Shown piece after piece: positions 42,434 to 51,000 of a DNA stretch of 51,000 nucleotides (positions are counted from its first letter, which is position 1; each line of letters starts with the position of its first letter). The notes beneath the pieces were generated by a model. It saw nothing but the letters and a program-made list of their open reading frames with translations. It did no database searches and was not told the DNA's origin. A program made the translations under genes and the position numbers. Origin of the DNA: Bacteroides sp. (GTDB taxonomy: Bacteria > Bacteroidota > Bacteroidia > Bacteroidales > Bacteroidaceae). The stretch is taken from positions 12,880-63,879 of the forward strand of contig DXWV01000061.1 of the NCBI GenBank assembly GCA_019416685.1, in the 5' to 3' direction.

Positions 42434-43240
42434 ATGAATATAAAAACAATAGCAACTATTTGCTTAATTATTCTATTTACTTCGTGTAGAACGAGTGATC
42501 GAATAGCCTATTTTCAAGATATTAATAGCTATCAATCTTCTGGGAGTTTAACTGATAAAGCAGAAAAATATGAATCCAAAATTTGTTTAGATGATCAATT
42601 AACAATTCTCGTTTCTAGTATAGATCCTAATGCAGTAGCTGTATTTAATCTTCCATTGACTAGTTATCAATCTGCGGGTGAGACTAATGTAGCTACTACT
42701 GCTGTATTGCAACCCTATTTAGTGGATAATAAAGGTTATATAAACTTTCCAGTTTTAGGAAAAATAAAAGTCGCAGGATTAACATGTAATGAATTATCTG
42801 AAGATTTGGAGAGGAAAATTTCAGCTTATGCAAAATCACCATTAGTAACAGTTAGAATTCAGAATTTTAGAATTTCGGTACTAGGTGAAGTAAACTCTCC
42901 TGGAACGATCTTTTTTTCAAACGAGCGGGTAACAATATTGGATGCAATAGGTAGAGCGTCTGATCTAACTATATATGGAGAACGTACCAATGTGTTAGTA
43001 ATTCGTGATAATAATGGAAAAAAAGAGTATCAGAGATTGGATTTAACCTCTTCTGAACTTTTTTCTTCTCCTTATTATTATTTGCAACAAAACGATATAG
43101 TGTATGTGGAACCTAACAAAGCTCGCAAAGGAAATGCAAATTATAGTCAAAGTGCGCAGTTTAATATTTCTGTATTCTCCACTATAGTTGGTACTGCCTC
43201 TGTAATTGCGTCACTAGTAATTGCTTTACTTGTAAAATAA
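42434..43240 (+). CDS. Polysaccharide export lipoprotein, Wza-like
   Basis: A protein of 268 residues from MNIKTIATICLIILFTSCRT, giving a normal lipoprotein signal with lipobox FTSC. The ATG at 42407 would add nine residues. The poly_export domain is YESKICLDDQLTILVSSIDP to INFPVLGKIKVAGLTCNELS. An SLBB-type domain follows (ISVLGEVNSPGTIFFSNERV). A C-terminal membrane helix (VGTASVIASLVIALLVK) is typical of Bacteroidetes forms. It forms the outer-membrane exit channel with the Wzc-like protein encoded 20 bp downstream. Confidence 0.9.
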   Translation: MNIKTIATICLIILFTSCRTSDRIAYFQDINSYQSSGSLTDKAEKYESKICLDDQLTILVSSIDPNAVAVFNLPLTSYQSAGETNVATTAVLQPYLVDNKGYINFPVLGKIKVAGLTCNELSEDLERKISAYAKSPLVTVRIQNFRISVLGEVNSPGTIFFSNERVTILDAIGRASDLTIYGERTNVLVIRDNNGKKEYQRLDLTSSELFSSPYYYLQQNDIVYVEPNKARKGNANYSQSAQFNISVFSTIVGTASVIASLVIALLVK

Positions 43241-43260
43241 CCTTCCAAATCTTAACTGTT

Positions 43261-45525
43261 ATGAATTCTACAAAAAAAACGGAATTAATTAATCTTATAA
43301 AATTATATATAAGAAATTGGAAGTTATTTATTCTTTCATTTCTTATTTGTATCGGTTTTTCTGCTTTATACATATTTATAAAAAAACCGGTTTTCAAAAT
43401 ATCTGCTAATATATTAGTTAAGGAAGACTCCAAAGGAGGAATGGGGGGAATGGCTGCCTCTATGATGCGTGGGCTTTCTTTTGGAAATATGCTTGGAGTG
43501 GGAGGTGGTGCTGTAGATGATGAATTAGAAATTGTGAAATCATATTCAATTCTTTATAATGCCGTTAAAGATTTGGGACTAAATATAGTCTATAATAAAA
43601 AAGGATTAATTCAAAAAGAGCAATATTATAAGAATTCTCCTGTATGCTTACAAAGCGATATTGTTAACATGGCTGATACTTTCTTATACTATACTAAGTT
43701 CGAAGTAAAAATAGATAAAAATGAGCAAGTAAAAGTAAAAGCTATCTACAAAAGAAAAGAAATAGGTGAGACAACATCTACTTTTCCTGTAAAAATACCA
43801 ACTACATTTGGAGATTTCACATTAGATAAAACTCCATTTTTTAAAAGTGGAAAGAATCTGTCCATGGAAATTATGTTTTCGGGATATGGTGGAGTTACAG
43901 AAGGATTAATGCGTGAGGTCTCTATTGTTGCAGCTAGCAAAAAATCGAATGTCATAAATTTAGCGATAGAAGATATATTAACCAAACGGGGAAAAGATAT
44001 TCTTAACTCGATTATAAAATATTATAATAAATATGGTATTGATGAAAAAAATGCAGAAACGAATCGAGCTGTTGAATTCTTACAGAAACGTATAGATTTG
44101 ATGGAATCAGATTTAAAGTCTATAGAAAGAGCTGTTGAAAAATATAAAACAGATCATCAGCTAACGGATATTGGAACTGAAGCAAAAATTATTCTTGAAA
44201 AAAGTAGTGATTTTAAGGAAAAGTTAATAGGTGCAGAAACACAATATTCAGTAATAGCGATGATTGAAGATTTTCTCAAAGCTCCAGAAAATAGATATGC
44301 GGTAGTGCCTATGAGCTTAGGTATAGAAGAAAAATCGGCAGTAGAATCTTTGCTAAAATATAATGAATTGCTCTTAGAACGATTAAAGTTATTGCGTTCA
44401 ACCAATCCCGGTAACCCTGCAATTGAATCAATGAATGAACAAGTTGATGTAACGCGCCAAAGTGTATTGATTACTATACAAAGTATAAAAAGGGGAATAG
44501 AATATGCTCGAGATGATTTGAGAGCGCAGGAACAGATTTTCATGAAACGTATAAAAGGAATGCCCCTGCAAGAACGTGAATATATAGAGATTAAGCGACA
44601 GCAGGAGATAAAGCAAGCTCTATTTGTATACTTGTTGCAACAACAAGAAGAGAATGCTTTAAAATTGGCTGTATCAAATCCTAAAGCACAAATTATTGAT
44701 AATGCATTTGCATATAATAAGCCTGTTGCGCCCCAAAAGCTATTAATAGCTATCGCAGCGATATTTTTCACAGTTTTGTTGCCTGTCTTATTCCTTTATT
44801 TTAGAAAAATGTTCGCAAATAAATTTAATACAGTTTCAGAATTACAATCAATATCTGATTTAAGAATTACAAATACAATACATTCGGCAAACAAACAAAT
44901 ACTGTTTGAAGAAAATGATTCATCATCAGTAGCGGAAGAAGATATTAGGTATCTTCGTTCTAATATGTATAAGATGTTCGATAATTCTATAAGTCAAAAA
45001 ACATTATTGATTAGCTCTATGCAAAGAGAAGAAGGTAAAACTTTTATCGCTCTCAATTTAGCTATTTCAATGGCAAAGACTAACCATAAAGTACTATTTG
45101 TAGATGCAGATTTGCGCAATTCTGAACTATCTAGTTTATTAGGAATCAAGAATACTGAAGGATTGTATCAGGTATTAAACAATAATATTTCACTAGAGAA
45201 AGTGATTCAAAACTCATTGTTAGATGAAAATTTGTATATATTGCCAACTGGAACTGTAAAAAATAACCCATCAGAGAGCTTATTAAGTGCCAATTTTAAA
45301 GCTCTTTGTGATAAACTGAAAGAGCAATATGATTTTATTATTTTTGATTCTACTGCATTAACTTGTTATTCAGATGCTATGCCTATTATTGAACTAGCTG
45401 ACGGAGTCATTTTTGTTGCTCGGGTAGCATGTACCGAAAATAGCTCAATAAATTACATAGAATCTCTTATTGAAGACATGAATATGAAGCAAGTTATGTG
45501 CATTATAAATGACGTAGAAGAATAA
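43261..45525 (+). CDS. Wzc-like polysaccharide co-polymerase with ATPase (BY-kinase-type) domain
   Basis: A 754-residue inner-membrane protein. The N-terminal membrane helix (WKLFILSFLICIGFSALYIF) is followed by a Wzz domain with a Gly/Met-rich insert (GNMLGVGGGAVDDELEIVKS). A long coiled-coil region covers about 250-470. The second helix is LLIAIAAIFFTVLLPVLFLY. The cytoplasmic ATPase has a P-loop (SSMQREEGKTFIALNLAISM), Walker A' KVLFVDADLRN and YDFIIFDSTAL. The P-loop has EEGKT where PGEGKT is usual, and the C-terminus ends MCIINDVEE without a tyrosine cluster. It controls chain length and export with the Wza-like protein. Confidence 0.9.
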   Translation: MNSTKKTELINLIKLYIRNWKLFILSFLICIGFSALYIFIKKPVFKISANILVKEDSKGGMGGMAASMMRGLSFGNMLGVGGGAVDDELEIVKSYSILYNAVKDLGLNIVYNKKGLIQKEQYYKNSPVCLQSDIVNMADTFLYYTKFEVKIDKNEQVKVKAIYKRKEIGETTSTFPVKIPTTFGDFTLDKTPFFKSGKNLSMEIMFSGYGGVTEGLMREVSIVAASKKSNVINLAIEDILTKRGKDILNSIIKYYNKYGIDEKNAETNRAVEFLQKRIDLMESDLKSIERAVEKYKTDHQLTDIGTEAKIILEKSSDFKEKLIGAETQYSVIAMIEDFLKAPENRYAVVPMSLGIEEKSAVESLLKYNELLLERLKLLRSTNPGNPAIESMNEQVDVTRQSVLITIQSIKRGIEYARDDLRAQEQIFMKRIKGMPLQEREYIEIKRQQEIKQALFVYLLQQQEENALKLAVSNPKAQIIDNAFAYNKPVAPQKLLIAIAAIFFTVLLPVLFLYFRKMFANKFNTVSELQSISDLRITNTIHSANKQILFEENDSSSVAEEDIRYLRSNMYKMFDNSISQKTLLISSMQREEGKTFIALNLAISMAKTNHKVLFVDADLRNSELSSLLGIKNTEGLYQVLNNNISLEKVIQNSLLDENLYILPTGTVKNNPSESLLSANFKALCDKLKEQYDFIIFDSTALTCYSDAMPIIELADGVIFVARVACTENSSINYIESLIEDMNMKQVMCIINDVEE

Positions 45526-45538
45526 ATAATTATTCATT

Positions 45539-46903
45539 GTGGAAAAATATATTCGATATTTTAGGAAAACTATTTTGGGTGGAAATAAACGTTCCGCGCA
45601 AATTAAAAAGAATATATTTTTCTCACTCTTAATTAGAATTGGAAGTATTTTATGTTCATTTATACTTGTTCCTCTTACAATAGACTTCGTTAATGCTGTT
45701 CAATATGGAATATGGTTAACAATAAGTTCCATTATTGCTTGGATGAGTTTTTTTGATATCGGTTTTACTAATGGATTGCGTAATAAGCTTGCGGAGGCAT
45801 TTGCTATCTCTAATTTTAGTATAGCTAAAATTTATGTAAGTACTACTTATTTCATACTTATAGGTATATTTACTTTCGTATTTGTCATATTTTTATTTTT
45901 TGTGCTTAATTTTGATATTACAGTTTTATTGAGAATAGATATTGCATATGAAAGTGATCTAAAATTAGCATTAATAGTACTTATTGCTTATTTTTGTATC
46001 TCTTTTGTAATAAAGATACTTAGCGTAATACTTATTTCAGACCAACGACCTGCGCGTTCTTCTTATATTGAATTTGTTAGCCAAGTTTTAATTTTAATAT
46101 CTATATATACATTTAAAAATAGTATAGAAGGCTCGTTGTTTATTCTGTCATTAGGTTTATGCCTCCCTCCCTTATGTGTATGGACAGTATATTCTATCAT
46201 TTATTTTACTCATGATTATAAGTTCTGTCGTCCTTCTATAAAAAGCATTAATTTTAATTGTGCGGGAAAGCTATTGGGACTTGGTGTAAAATTTTTCATT
46301 ATACAAGTTGCCGCTATTGTTCAATTTCAAACAGCAAACATACTTATTGCTCGTCTATTTTCGATGGAAAGTGTTACAGAATATAACATTGCATATAAAT
46401 ATTTTAACGTCCTGAATATGGGATTTGTAATTGTTTTGCAACCTTTTTGGTCTGCAGTAACAAATGCTTATGCTCAAAATGACATACAATGGATAAAGAA
46501 TGGAGTATCGAAATATTTCAAAGTTGGGATATTCGTTTTATTGATTGGAGTTCTAATGTTTATTTGCTCTGGCTGGATTTACAAAATATGGATAGGAAAT
46601 GTTGTTGCTATTTCTTCAACCCTTTCTTTTTGGATGTTCATTTATTTTGCTACAAGTATATTTGGATCTATTTTTGTCTTTTTTGTCAATGGTATCGGGG
46701 CCTTGAAAATACAATGTTTATCAAGTCTTATATCTCCAATCATATTTGTTACCTTAGTCATTCTTTTCTGTAATGTATTTAATATGGGAATGTATGCGAT
46801 ACTTATTGCATCGATAATAGCTAATTTTAATGGTTTAATTTTAGCACCTTTGCAATATTATAAAGTAATTATTGAACAAAAACAAGGTATATGGATAAAG
46901 TAA
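45539..46903 (+). CDS. Wzx-type flippase (MATE/MOP oligosaccharide transporter)
   Basis: A 454-residue protein with about twelve membrane segments. It begins near FFSLLIRIGSILCSFILVPL, a typical Wzx start, followed by YGIWLTISSIIAWMSFFDIG and GLRNKLAEAFA. It moves the lipid-linked repeat unit across the inner membrane. The start codon is GTG, 13 bp after the preceding stop; there is no suitable in-frame ATG nearby. Its 3' end overlaps the next gene by 13 bp. Confidence 0.88.
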   Translation: MEKYIRYFRKTILGGNKRSAQIKKNIFFSLLIRIGSILCSFILVPLTIDFVNAVQYGIWLTISSIIAWMSFFDIGFTNGLRNKLAEAFAISNFSIAKIYVSTTYFILIGIFTFVFVIFLFFVLNFDITVLLRIDIAYESDLKLALIVLIAYFCISFVIKILSVILISDQRPARSSYIEFVSQVLILISIYTFKNSIEGSLFILSLGLCLPPLCVWTVYSIIYFTHDYKFCRPSIKSINFNCAGKLLGLGVKFFIIQVAAIVQFQTANILIARLFSMESVTEYNIAYKYFNVLNMGFVIVLQPFWSAVTNAYAQNDIQWIKNGVSKYFKVGIFVLLIGVLMFICSGWIYKIWIGNVVAISSTLSFWMFIYFATSIFGSIFVFFVNGIGALKIQCLSSLISPIIFVTLVILFCNVFNMGMYAILIASIIANFNGLILAPLQYYKVIIEQKQGIWIK

Positions 46904-48147
46904 TTATAAAAGAAAAAACATCTGATACCCTTTCTATACTTTGGTTAGGATTAATAATTTATACAATCGGAATATTATCTGAAGATTATTTTCAATTGTA
47001 TAATATTTTTGTTTTTAAACTATTAATCATATCAGGTATATTAATGGTTGTATTTACTCTACTCAGATTTATCTCCTTTAGTAATGCTAATCGCAAGAAA
47101 GAGATATGGGGTCTCTTTTTAATGATTCTACTTTGGAATGGAATCATGTTTATTCGTTCTGATATGAGTGAAATTACACAAAAATCAAATTATCTGCTTC
47201 CTTATCCGATATTGCCTTATTCCGCGATTTTTCTTATGATGCTTCCCTTAAAGAATTTGTTGCGGAGTTTTATTGGCGTTACTTATATGGTAAATGTATT
47301 ATTTTTATTTATTTTTTTCATTCCTATAATAGAGTATAATAACGGTTTCAGGCAATTCTTTTTGGAAACATTTGCCATAGGTGCCGGTTTCATATACATT
47401 ACTAATAAATATCATTCATCACAAAAATGTTTTATTGCTTTGTTAGTATTATTTTTGGCATTTCTTGTTGCGACATTGACTGCTCGGCGAAATTTAATGC
47501 TCACATTTGGACTATATATGTTAATAGGTAGCATAAATATTGTAATAAATGGAAAAATCAAATCTATTGAAAGTAAATTAATTGCTATCCTTGGAAGTTT
47601 TATACTATTAATAGGTGCTATTTCTTTTTATATGCAAGAAAGTACTGGAACTTTTTCTCATATTACCAAACGTGCAAAAGAAGATACTCGTGAAGATGTT
47701 TTTATTGCTTTTGCCATTGATATGGCTAACCCCAAGGATTTGATTTTAGGGCGTGGGGTATTTGGTCAATACTATTGTCCGGGAGTTGACAAAGATGAAA
47801 ATGATGAATACAACGACTATAGAAATGATATAGAGTGTGGCTATCTGCAAATCATTCTAAAGGGAGGCCTTATATATTTAATTCTATATTTATTGATATT
47901 TATCATAGCCATATATAAGGGATTAAAATCATCGAATCAATTATCTAAAGGTTGTGCGTATATATTGATAATACAATTAATTGATTTAGCTCCATTCGGA
48001 TTACATGCGTTCAACACCAAAACATTTATGATATGGCTTGCTGTCGCTATTTGCCTTGATCTAAATATTAGCAAAATGAAAGATAGCGAAATATTTGATA
48101 TATTATTTAAAAAGAAAAAGACTTTGCTGCCATGGGAAAAGAGATGA
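46891..48147 (+). CDS. Wzy-like O-antigen/capsule polymerase
   Basis: A 418-residue membrane protein with about ten segments. The large periplasmic loop near residues 260-320 contains FAIDMANPKDLILGRGVFGQ and then DIECGYLQIILKGGLIYLIL, the region where Wzy/WaaL proteins keep functional residues (LGxG...ExGYL-like). Arg residues in TLTARRNLMLTFG resemble the Arg sites of Wzy. Sequence similarity in this family is always weak. It links repeat units in the periplasm. It overlaps wzx at its start, and its stop overlaps the next GT as ATGA. Confidence 0.78.
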   Translation: MDKVIIKEKTSDTLSILWLGLIIYTIGILSEDYFQLYNIFVFKLLIISGILMVVFTLLRFISFSNANRKKEIWGLFLMILLWNGIMFIRSDMSEITQKSNYLLPYPILPYSAIFLMMLPLKNLLRSFIGVTYMVNVLFLFIFFIPIIEYNNGFRQFFLETFAIGAGFIYITNKYHSSQKCFIALLVLFLAFLVATLTARRNLMLTFGLYMLIGSINIVINGKIKSIESKLIAILGSFILLIGAISFYMQESTGTFSHITKRAKEDTREDVFIAFAIDMANPKDLILGRGVFGQYYCPGVDKDENDEYNDYRNDIECGYLQIILKGGLIYLILYLLIFIIAIYKGLKSSNQLSKGCAYILIIQLIDLAPFGLHAFNTKTFMIWLAVAICLDLNISKMKDSEIFDILFKKKKTLLPWEKR

Positions 48148-49379
48148 AAGTTGTCTGGTTAGTTAATATTGCATTTCCAGAAATTTGTCGTGAATTAGGA
48201 TTACCAGAACCGGTGATTGGAGGATGGCTCTATTCTTATAAAAATGCATTGAAAGAATTCTATCCTCAATTAAAATTATACATTATATCACCTTATGAAG
48301 GAATAGAGATAAAATGTATTGAATATGATAAATACGTATATTACATGATACCTTCAGCAGTTAGTCAAAATGATATGGACAAGATACTCTTTGATATAAA
48401 CAATAAAATCAATCCAGATGTTGTACATATTCATGGTTCAGAGTTTTATCATTCGCTTTCTTATATTAATACTTGTGGGGCCAATAATGCCTTACTTTCT
48501 ATCCAAGGACTGATAAGTATTTATACATTATATTATTATGGAGGTATAAAAAATAAGGTTATAGACAAATACACGACTTTGAGAGATATTTTAAAAAGAG
48601 ACACATTAAAACATCAACGTGAAAAATTTCGTCAAAAAGGTACCTATGAAATTGCATTAATCAAAAAAATGAAAAACATAGTAGGACGTACCTCATGGGA
48701 CTATTCTAATTGTTGGGCTATAAATCCTGATATTCGCTATTTCAAATGTGAGGAAGCGTTACGTGATTCTTTTTATACAAATAAATGGGATATAAGCAAA
48801 TGTAGAAAACATTCGATATTTCTTAGTCAAGTATATTATCCAATAAAAGGATTACACAAGTTTTTAGAAGCTCTACCTGTCATATTGAAGCAATATCCGG
48901 ATGTACAAGTTTATGTTGCCGGTGATGACCTTACTTCAAAACCTGCATACAAACAATCTACCTATTGGAATTATCTTAATTCTATAATTGATAAATCGTG
49001 TGTACGTAGCCATCTTCATTTCTTAGGTACATTATCAGAAAAGGAAATGGTAAGGCAATATCTGTCTGCTCATGTCTTTGTGTGTCCATCTATCATAGAA
49101 AACAGTTCTAATTCGGTATGTGAAGCACAATTAATAGGAACACCAGTTGTTGCTTCATATGTAGGGGGTATGATGGATTTAATTGAAGATCAAAAGAGTG
49201 GCTTATTATATCGTTTTGAAGAAGCAGCTATGTTGGCCTATAAAATATGTTCGATATTTGAGTCTGATAATTTGGCATATAAATTATCTGTTAATGAAAG
49301 AGAAGTAGCCATGAAAAGACACGATAGAAAAGCTATTGCCGATTCTCTCTATAACATATACACTCAGATTAATAACTGA
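48144..49379 (+). CDS. GT4-family glycosyltransferase
   Basis: A protein of 411 residues from MKVVWLVNIAFPEICRELGL; the ATG overlaps the polymerase stop as ATGA, which favours it over the ATG at 48132. The N-terminal domain has DVVHIHGSEFYHSLSYI. The C-terminal domain has HSIFLSQVYYPIKGLHKFLE, DVQVYVAGDDLTSKP and CPSIIENSSNSVCEAQLIGT, where the second Glu of the usual EX7E site is replaced in the ENSSNSVCE pattern. Sugar specificity unknown. It is followed 7 bp later by an acyltransferase gene. Confidence 0.85.
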   Translation: MKVVWLVNIAFPEICRELGLPEPVIGGWLYSYKNALKEFYPQLKLYIISPYEGIEIKCIEYDKYVYYMIPSAVSQNDMDKILFDINNKINPDVVHIHGSEFYHSLSYINTCGANNALLSIQGLISIYTLYYYGGIKNKVIDKYTTLRDILKRDTLKHQREKFRQKGTYEIALIKKMKNIVGRTSWDYSNCWAINPDIRYFKCEEALRDSFYTNKWDISKCRKHSIFLSQVYYPIKGLHKFLEALPVILKQYPDVQVYVAGDDLTSKPAYKQSTYWNYLNSIIDKSCVRSHLHFLGTLSEKEMVRQYLSAHVFVCPSIIENSSNSVCEAQLIGTPVVASYVGGMMDLIEDQKSGLLYRFEEAAMLAYKICSIFESDNLAYKLSVNEREVAMKRHDRKAIADSLYNIYTQINN

Positions 49380-49386
49380 TTTTAAT

Positions 49387-50025
49387 ATGAGAAATAAAAT
49401 AAAGAAATTTATAGATGATCCAAAAGCTTATATATTCCTTAATATCTCAGGGATACGCTCTACTATTTATATAAATATATGCTCAATATATACCTCTATA
49501 TTAGCATGGCTTAAAGGAGTAAATCTGAAGGGGAAAATAGAATGTTATGGAATACCGTATCTAATGCGCTATCCTAGCTCTCAGATTATTATAGGAAAAG
49601 ATGTAAAAATTAACTCATCATTTAAGTCCAATAATATTGGAATGTTATCTCGTTCACGTATAACAACTAATACTAAAAGAGCTATAATCGAAATAAATAG
49701 TCATGTAGGAATGTCAGCAATTACTATATCAGCTTTCAATAAAATAACAATTGGTTCAGATACTTTAATTGGTGGTAATGTATTGATTACCGATTCTGAC
49801 TGGCATTCAATTACACCTATATATCGTTTTAGTGATGAAAAACATGTAAAAACAGCTCCAGTGTCTATTGGGAAAAATGTATTTATTGGAACGCGTACTA
49901 TTATATTGAAAGGTAGTGTTATTGGAGATAATTCCGTAATTGGAGCAGGAAGTGTAGTTTGTGGAACGATCCCTCCTAATGTGATAGCAGGTGGTAATCC
50001 TTGTGTGGTAATAAAAAAAATATAG
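49387..50025 (+). CDS. Left-handed beta-helix acyltransferase (hexapeptide, WcaF/CysE-like)
   Basis: A protein of 212 residues from MRNKIKKFIDDPKAYIFLNI. Hexapeptide repeats run from about residue 60 to 205: IIIGKDVKINSS, NKITIGSDTLIGGNVLITD, VSIGKNVFIGTRTIILKGSV and IGDNSVIGAGSVVCGTIPPN. The end is GGNPCVVIKKI, a standard acyltransferase C-terminus. The loop SDWHSI supplies the catalytic His. It probably O-acetylates a sugar of the polysaccharide. The start at 49387 avoids overlapping the previous gene. Confidence 0.88.
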   Translation: MRNKIKKFIDDPKAYIFLNISGIRSTIYINICSIYTSILAWLKGVNLKGKIECYGIPYLMRYPSSQIIIGKDVKINSSFKSNNIGMLSRSRITTNTKRAIIEINSHVGMSAITISAFNKITIGSDTLIGGNVLITDSDWHSITPIYRFSDEKHVKTAPVSIGKNVFIGTRTIILKGSVIGDNSVIGAGSVVCGTIPPNVIAGGNPCVVIKKI

Positions 50026-50027
50026 TT

Positions 50028-50804
50028 ATGATTTTAAGTATAATAACAGTTAATCGTAATAATGCTAGTGGTCTAAAAAAAACGATAGAAAGTGTTATTT
50101 CTCAAAATAGATATTTATATGAATTTATTATTATTGACGGTGCGTCTGTTGATGAAAGCCTTGAAATAATAAACCAATATAAACAATATATTGATTTTTA
50201 TATATCAGAACCAGATGACGGTATTTATAATGCAATGAATAAAGGAATAGACCACGCTCGAGGTGAATACATTATATTTATGAATTCAGGTGATGAATTT
50301 GTTGCTCATGATACTCTTAGTAAAATAAAAGAATATGAAATGGATACTGATTTTATATTTGGTGGCATATTAAGAACTAACCAAGGAAAACAAATATCGG
50401 CAGAAATGCCTGATAAAAATGTTACTCTTTACACTTTACTCTACCGTACAATCTGTCACCAATCTACTTTAATTCGTACTTCTACAATAAAAGAACTAGG
50501 TGGATATGATGAAGCACTTAAAATTACAGCAGATGTATGTTTTCTTATAAAAGCAACTATTAAATATGGTAAGACAAACAAAACTATTCCATTATATATA
50601 TCTAAATACGATGTGACAGGAATAAGCGCAGGGAAAAATAGCCTTAAAATAATCAAACAGGAGAAATTTAATTATTTTAGACATTGTTTTCCTCATTTAT
50701 ATAGTGATTATATAAAAATGCATAATATTGTTCGACTATCACCGACCAATATATTGAGATATATAAGACTTAAAGTTCGCGCTCTATTTAGAGCCTTATC
50801 TTGA
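50028..50804 (+). CDS. GT2-family glycosyltransferase
   Basis: A protein of 258 residues from MILSIITVNRNNASGLKKTI, starting 2 bp after the acyltransferase stop. The GT-A fold shows FIIIDGASVDESLEIINQY, the DxD-like SEPDDGIYNAMNKGID (a WbbL/colanic-type marker), ARGEYIIFMNSGDEF and ADVCFLIKATIKYGK. It resembles colanic acid enzymes such as WcaA/WcaE, which add one sugar at the membrane face. It is the last complete gene in the window; the locus may go on to the right. Confidence 0.9.
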   Translation: MILSIITVNRNNASGLKKTIESVISQNRYLYEFIIIDGASVDESLEIINQYKQYIDFYISEPDDGIYNAMNKGIDHARGEYIIFMNSGDEFVAHDTLSKIKEYEMDTDFIFGGILRTNQGKQISAEMPDKNVTLYTLLYRTICHQSTLIRTSTIKELGGYDEALKITADVCFLIKATIKYGKTNKTIPLYISKYDVTGISAGKNSLKIIKQEKFNYFRHCFPHLYSDYIKMHNIVRLSPTNILRYIRLKVRALFRALS

Positions 50805-50986
50805 CTTAAGGCATTTGAGGTACCATAGTAACTGTTAAATGTCTTGCTTCTATTCAAAAGAATGCATATATAGTTTCGGGTGAGCATGTCTACAGCTTGT
50901 ACTTCTACGGTTATTTTCACTTTATTTCTTCCTTTCCCTGTAATACGTAAGCATCCGATAAAGTACCCGTTTTCTCTGTCATATTT
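50805..50986 (-). other. Open-frame fragment at the right edge, unknown
   Basis: A minus-strand frame without a start, bounded by a stop at 50989-50987, reads NGYFIGCLRITGKGRNKVKI and TVEVQAVDMLTRNYICILLN. It looks like protein but has no recognised family and runs into the coding strand of the GT2 gene. It may be a remnant of a gene or element beyond the window. Confidence 0.25.
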
Positions 50987-51000
50987 TCATAGCACCTTTG

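Overview
The window looks like a chromosome segment of a gut Bacteroides (order Bacteroidales). The grounds are the TAnnTTTG-type -7 promoter boxes, A-rich leaders without Shine-Dalgarno sequences, a Bacteroides-type serine palmitoyltransferase (SPT), a trimeric [FeFe] hydrogenase, and a Wzi/Wza/Wzc polysaccharide export set. The species cannot be fixed from sequence alone. No rRNA, CRISPR array, plasmid replication gene or intact insertion sequence was seen. There is one tRNA (Pro-TGG).

Layout, left half (1-29.3 kb): housekeeping and metabolic genes in short operons. In order: the 5' end of a NIF3-family gene and a DUF4153 membrane protein; a VOC protein and two GNAT acetyltransferases; a small lipoprotein; hydB-hydA-hydC for an NAD-linked, probably electron-bifurcating [FeFe] hydrogenase; a FetAB-like ABC exporter with a coupled small gene; a DUF2148 ferredoxin-like protein; aguA-aguB, which turn agmatine into putrescine. 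Next come aspS-gtrA, a YegS/DAGK lipid kinase divergent from the SPT gene, a DUF1622 membrane protein with a Lys-rich micro-protein, tRNA-Pro, a TrmN6-type methyltransferase, lon-tgt-lptF/G, a thioredoxin-fold protein without redox cysteines behind a structured leader, serB-DEAD-box helicase, and a lipoprotein.

Layout, right half (29.3-50.8 kb): an AT-rich surface polysaccharide locus in two divergent arms. The leftward arm holds glycosyltransferases, a methyltransferase, a fucosyltransferase-like protein, a radical SAM/SPASM protein, the initiating sugar transferase, Wzi, rfbC and ugd. The rightward arm holds a glycosyltransferase, Wza-type export lipoprotein, Wzc-type co-polymerase/ATPase, Wzx flippase, Wzy-like polymerase, a glycosyltransferase, a hexapeptide acyltransferase and a GT2. 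Together they describe a Wzx/Wzy-dependent pathway: precursor synthesis (Ugd, RfbC), priming (sugar transferase), chain assembly, flipping, polymerisation and export.

The two large gaps in the polysaccharide locus are not empty. One (38.9-39.7 kb, minus strand) holds a frameshifted and truncated IS110-type transposase. The other (41.3-41.65 kb, plus strand) holds a decayed IS630-like transposase. Other non-genic structure includes two long intergenic hairpins built from 10-bp periodic units, one of them nested inside the arms of a terminator-like inverted repeat; three copies of a 15-bp palindromic motif; a 23-bp triple tandem repeat; and a perfect 16-bp palindrome carrying back-to-back -7 boxes between two divergent acetyltransferase genes.

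I did not find a convincing wholly new system. The best leads are the radical SAM/SPASM gene inside the polysaccharide operon, the lipid kinase paired with SPT, the structured leader at 25.6 kb, and the periodic hairpins.
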